From NCBI GenBank assembly GCA_964593925.1, contig CAZQKM010000007.1, forward strand, positions 1 through 64,000: a stretch of 64,000 nucleotides of DNA, written 5' to 3'. Origin of the DNA: Oleidesulfovibrio sp964593925. Its GTDB lineage: Bacteria > Desulfobacterota > Desulfovibrionia > Desulfovibrionales > Desulfovibrionaceae. Shown here piece after piece: positions 62,929-64,000 of this stretch (position 1 is the first letter of the stretch; every line of letters starts with the position of its first letter). The notes beneath the pieces are model-generated. The model did no database searches and had not been told where the DNA came from. It saw nothing but the letters and a program-made list of their open reading frames with translations. A program made the position numbers and the translations under genes.

Positions 62929-64000
62929 CTAGCGGATACTCCGCAGCCTCGGCAACTGTTTGACCAGTTGCAATGCCATCCGCAACTGATTATCACGGGC
63001 AAGACTTTCCTGCACATTTTTGTCGTGCTCGGTGTCCTGAGCATTTTTATCTCCGCCACTAGCAAGGTGGCCTCTCAGATCCTCTTCACGCAACACACCA
63101 AAAAGGGGCTGATCTTCTGCATCCGCCTTTTGTACAGGACGCACAAACGGCAGCTGGATATCAGGGACAACGCCCTCAGCCTGTATGGATGTACCATCAG
63201 GGGTATAATACAGCGCAACAGTCAATTTGACCCCGGCACCGTCGGGCAGCTTGATGACATGCTGCACCGACCCCTTACCAAAGGTACGTTCACCGACCAG
63301 CAAAGCACGCCGGTGATCACGCAAGGCACCGGCCACAATTTCAGATGCCGAGGCAGAACCGCCATTGACCAATACAACCATGGGTGCTTCCACATCCGTG
63401 GCCTGTGAGGTGGCCTCAAAACCACGGGCTTCTTTTTCAATGCGCCCTTTGATTGTTACAATATTTCCCTCTGTAAGAAAGGTGTCAGCAACATGGACCG
63501 CCTGATCCAGCACACCACCAGGGTTATTACGCAGATCAAGGATGAGTCCTTGAATGGCACCGCGTTTTCTCTCCTTACGAATGGCCTCATGCAACTCTTT
63601 TACGGTACGCTCGTTAAAATAAGCCAGACGAACCCACAGATAGCCGGGCTCAAGTTCCAAAGATCTTACACTGATCAGCGGAATGGCATCACGCTTCAGA
63701 GCAATATTTTTGGGTGCTGTGGCCCCCTCCTGCAGCACACTCAACTTCACGATACTGCCCTTGGGCCCACGGATTCGGCCTACGGCTTCGCGCAGTGTCA
63801 ACTCACGAGTGGGCTTGCCGTCCACTGCAAGAATCAAGTCTCCTGCATGCAGTCCAGCATGGGCAGCAGGAGTATCCGCAATGGGTGCCACAATGGCCAG
63901 GTACTCGTTCTTTTTTGTGATCTCGATACCTATGCCAAAAAACTCCCCGGAAGTCTGTTCCTGCATTTCACGATATTCAGAAGCATCCAAAAAAGCTGAA
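62929..64000 (-). CDS. C-terminal processing protease, S41 family, 5' end beyond right edge
   Basis: The frame is still open at 64000, so about 357 residues of the C-terminal part are seen. The PDZ domain (GEFFGIGIEITKKNEYLAIVAP to LREAVGRIRGPKGS) comes first, then the S41 core: LWVRLAYFNERTVKELHEA, GLILDLRNNPGGVLDQAVHVAD, the catalytic serine in NGGSASASEIVAGAL and the lysine in GERTFGKGSVQ. A C-terminal tail (320-357) is polar. It is a periplasmic protease for envelope proteins or cell-wall enzymes. First visible gene of the ctp-yibQ-ndk-proC operon. Confidence 0.95.
   Translation of the reverse strand, partial: SAFLDASEYREMQEQTSGEFFGIGIEITKKNEYLAIVAPIADTPAAHAGLHAGDLILAVDGKPTRELTLREAVGRIRGPKGSIVKLSVLQEGATAPKNIALKRDAIPLISVRSLELEPGYLWVRLAYFNERTVKELHEAIRKERKRGAIQGLILDLRNNPGGVLDQAVHVADTFLTEGNIVTIKGRIEKEARGFEATSQATDVEAPMVVLVNGGSASASEIVAGALRDHRRALLVGERTFGKGSVQHVIKLPDGAGVKLTVALYYTPDGTSIQAEGVVPDIQLPFVRPVQKADAEDQPLFGVLREEDLRGHLASGGDKNAQDTEHDKNVQESLARDNQLRMALQLVKQLPRLRSIR

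Overview
The window looks like a chromosomal segment of a strictly anaerobic deltaproteobacterium of the Desulfovibrio type. I infer this from gene content only: rpmH-rnpA-yidD-yidC-jag with mnmE nearby, a ctp-yibQ-ndk-proC block, a cytoplasmic CbiK-type cobaltochelatase, a small siroheme/ferredoxin protein, a minimal SufC-SufB/D pair, and LPS and flagellin-glycosylation genes. Base composition is near 50-55% GC in genes. Several intergenic stretches of 0.3-1 kb carry broken, coding-like fragments (354-1056, 10540-10907, 33722-33832, 36540-36660, 55541-55876). This hints at some genome erosion, possibly in a host-associated lineage; that point is inference.

Layout. 1-8.3 kb (minus strand): a partial 3'-5' exonuclease, a membrane protein and a sulfite-reductase-like ferredoxin, mnmE, then the jag-yidC-yidD-rnpA-rpmH ribosome/membrane-insertion operon with a good promoter and a strong terminator. 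8.3-9.7 kb: a FlgO-domain protein and a lipoprotein. 10-16.3 kb: a decayed stretch, a stand-alone YcaO enzyme, a CaCA antiporter and a GH13-like lipoprotein. 16.5-21.8 kb (minus): ilvC-ilvN-ilvB, DUF465, DivIVA, YggT, a HAD hydrolase. 22-26.4 kb: two unknown genes beside a CoA-disulfide-reductase/rhodanese-like flavoprotein, tatA, a periplasmic protein. 26.7-33.7 kb: cbiK, rfbB-rfbD, a Gate-domain transporter, lpxB, galE, an HPt protein. 34-42.5 kb: tRNA-Leu, a Maf flagellin-modification enzyme, a thiamine-binding protein, a MATE pump, a PAP2 phosphatase and an ArnT-like glycosyltransferase with a tandem-repeat tail. 42.8-49.2 kb: usp, hisC-cmk, upp-uraA and a pseudouridine synthase fused to dephospho-CoA kinase.

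The most notable region is 49.2-56 kb, an apparently acquired organohalide-respiration island. It holds a sigma-54 activator gene (plus strand) convergent with a four-gene minus-strand operon: rdhB (membrane anchor), rdhA (Tat-exported corrinoid/2[4Fe-4S] reductive dehalogenase), a NapG-like periplasmic polyferredoxin and a NapH-like membrane ferredoxin. A near-consensus -24/-12 promoter lies about 80 bp upstream of rdhB, and an inverted repeat that could be an enhancer lies about 230 bp further upstream. A strikingly AT-rich 0.75 kb segment marks the left border. The proposed electron path is menaquinol to NapH-like to NapG-like to RdhA.

56-64 kb: the SufC-SufB/D iron-sulfur assembly pair, a YdjM-like membrane hydrolase, an Smr-domain protein, and the minus-strand ctp-yibQ-ndk-proC block that runs off the right edge. 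No rRNA, CRISPR array, prophage or intact insertion sequence was seen. All family assignments come from reading motifs by eye; no database search was possible.
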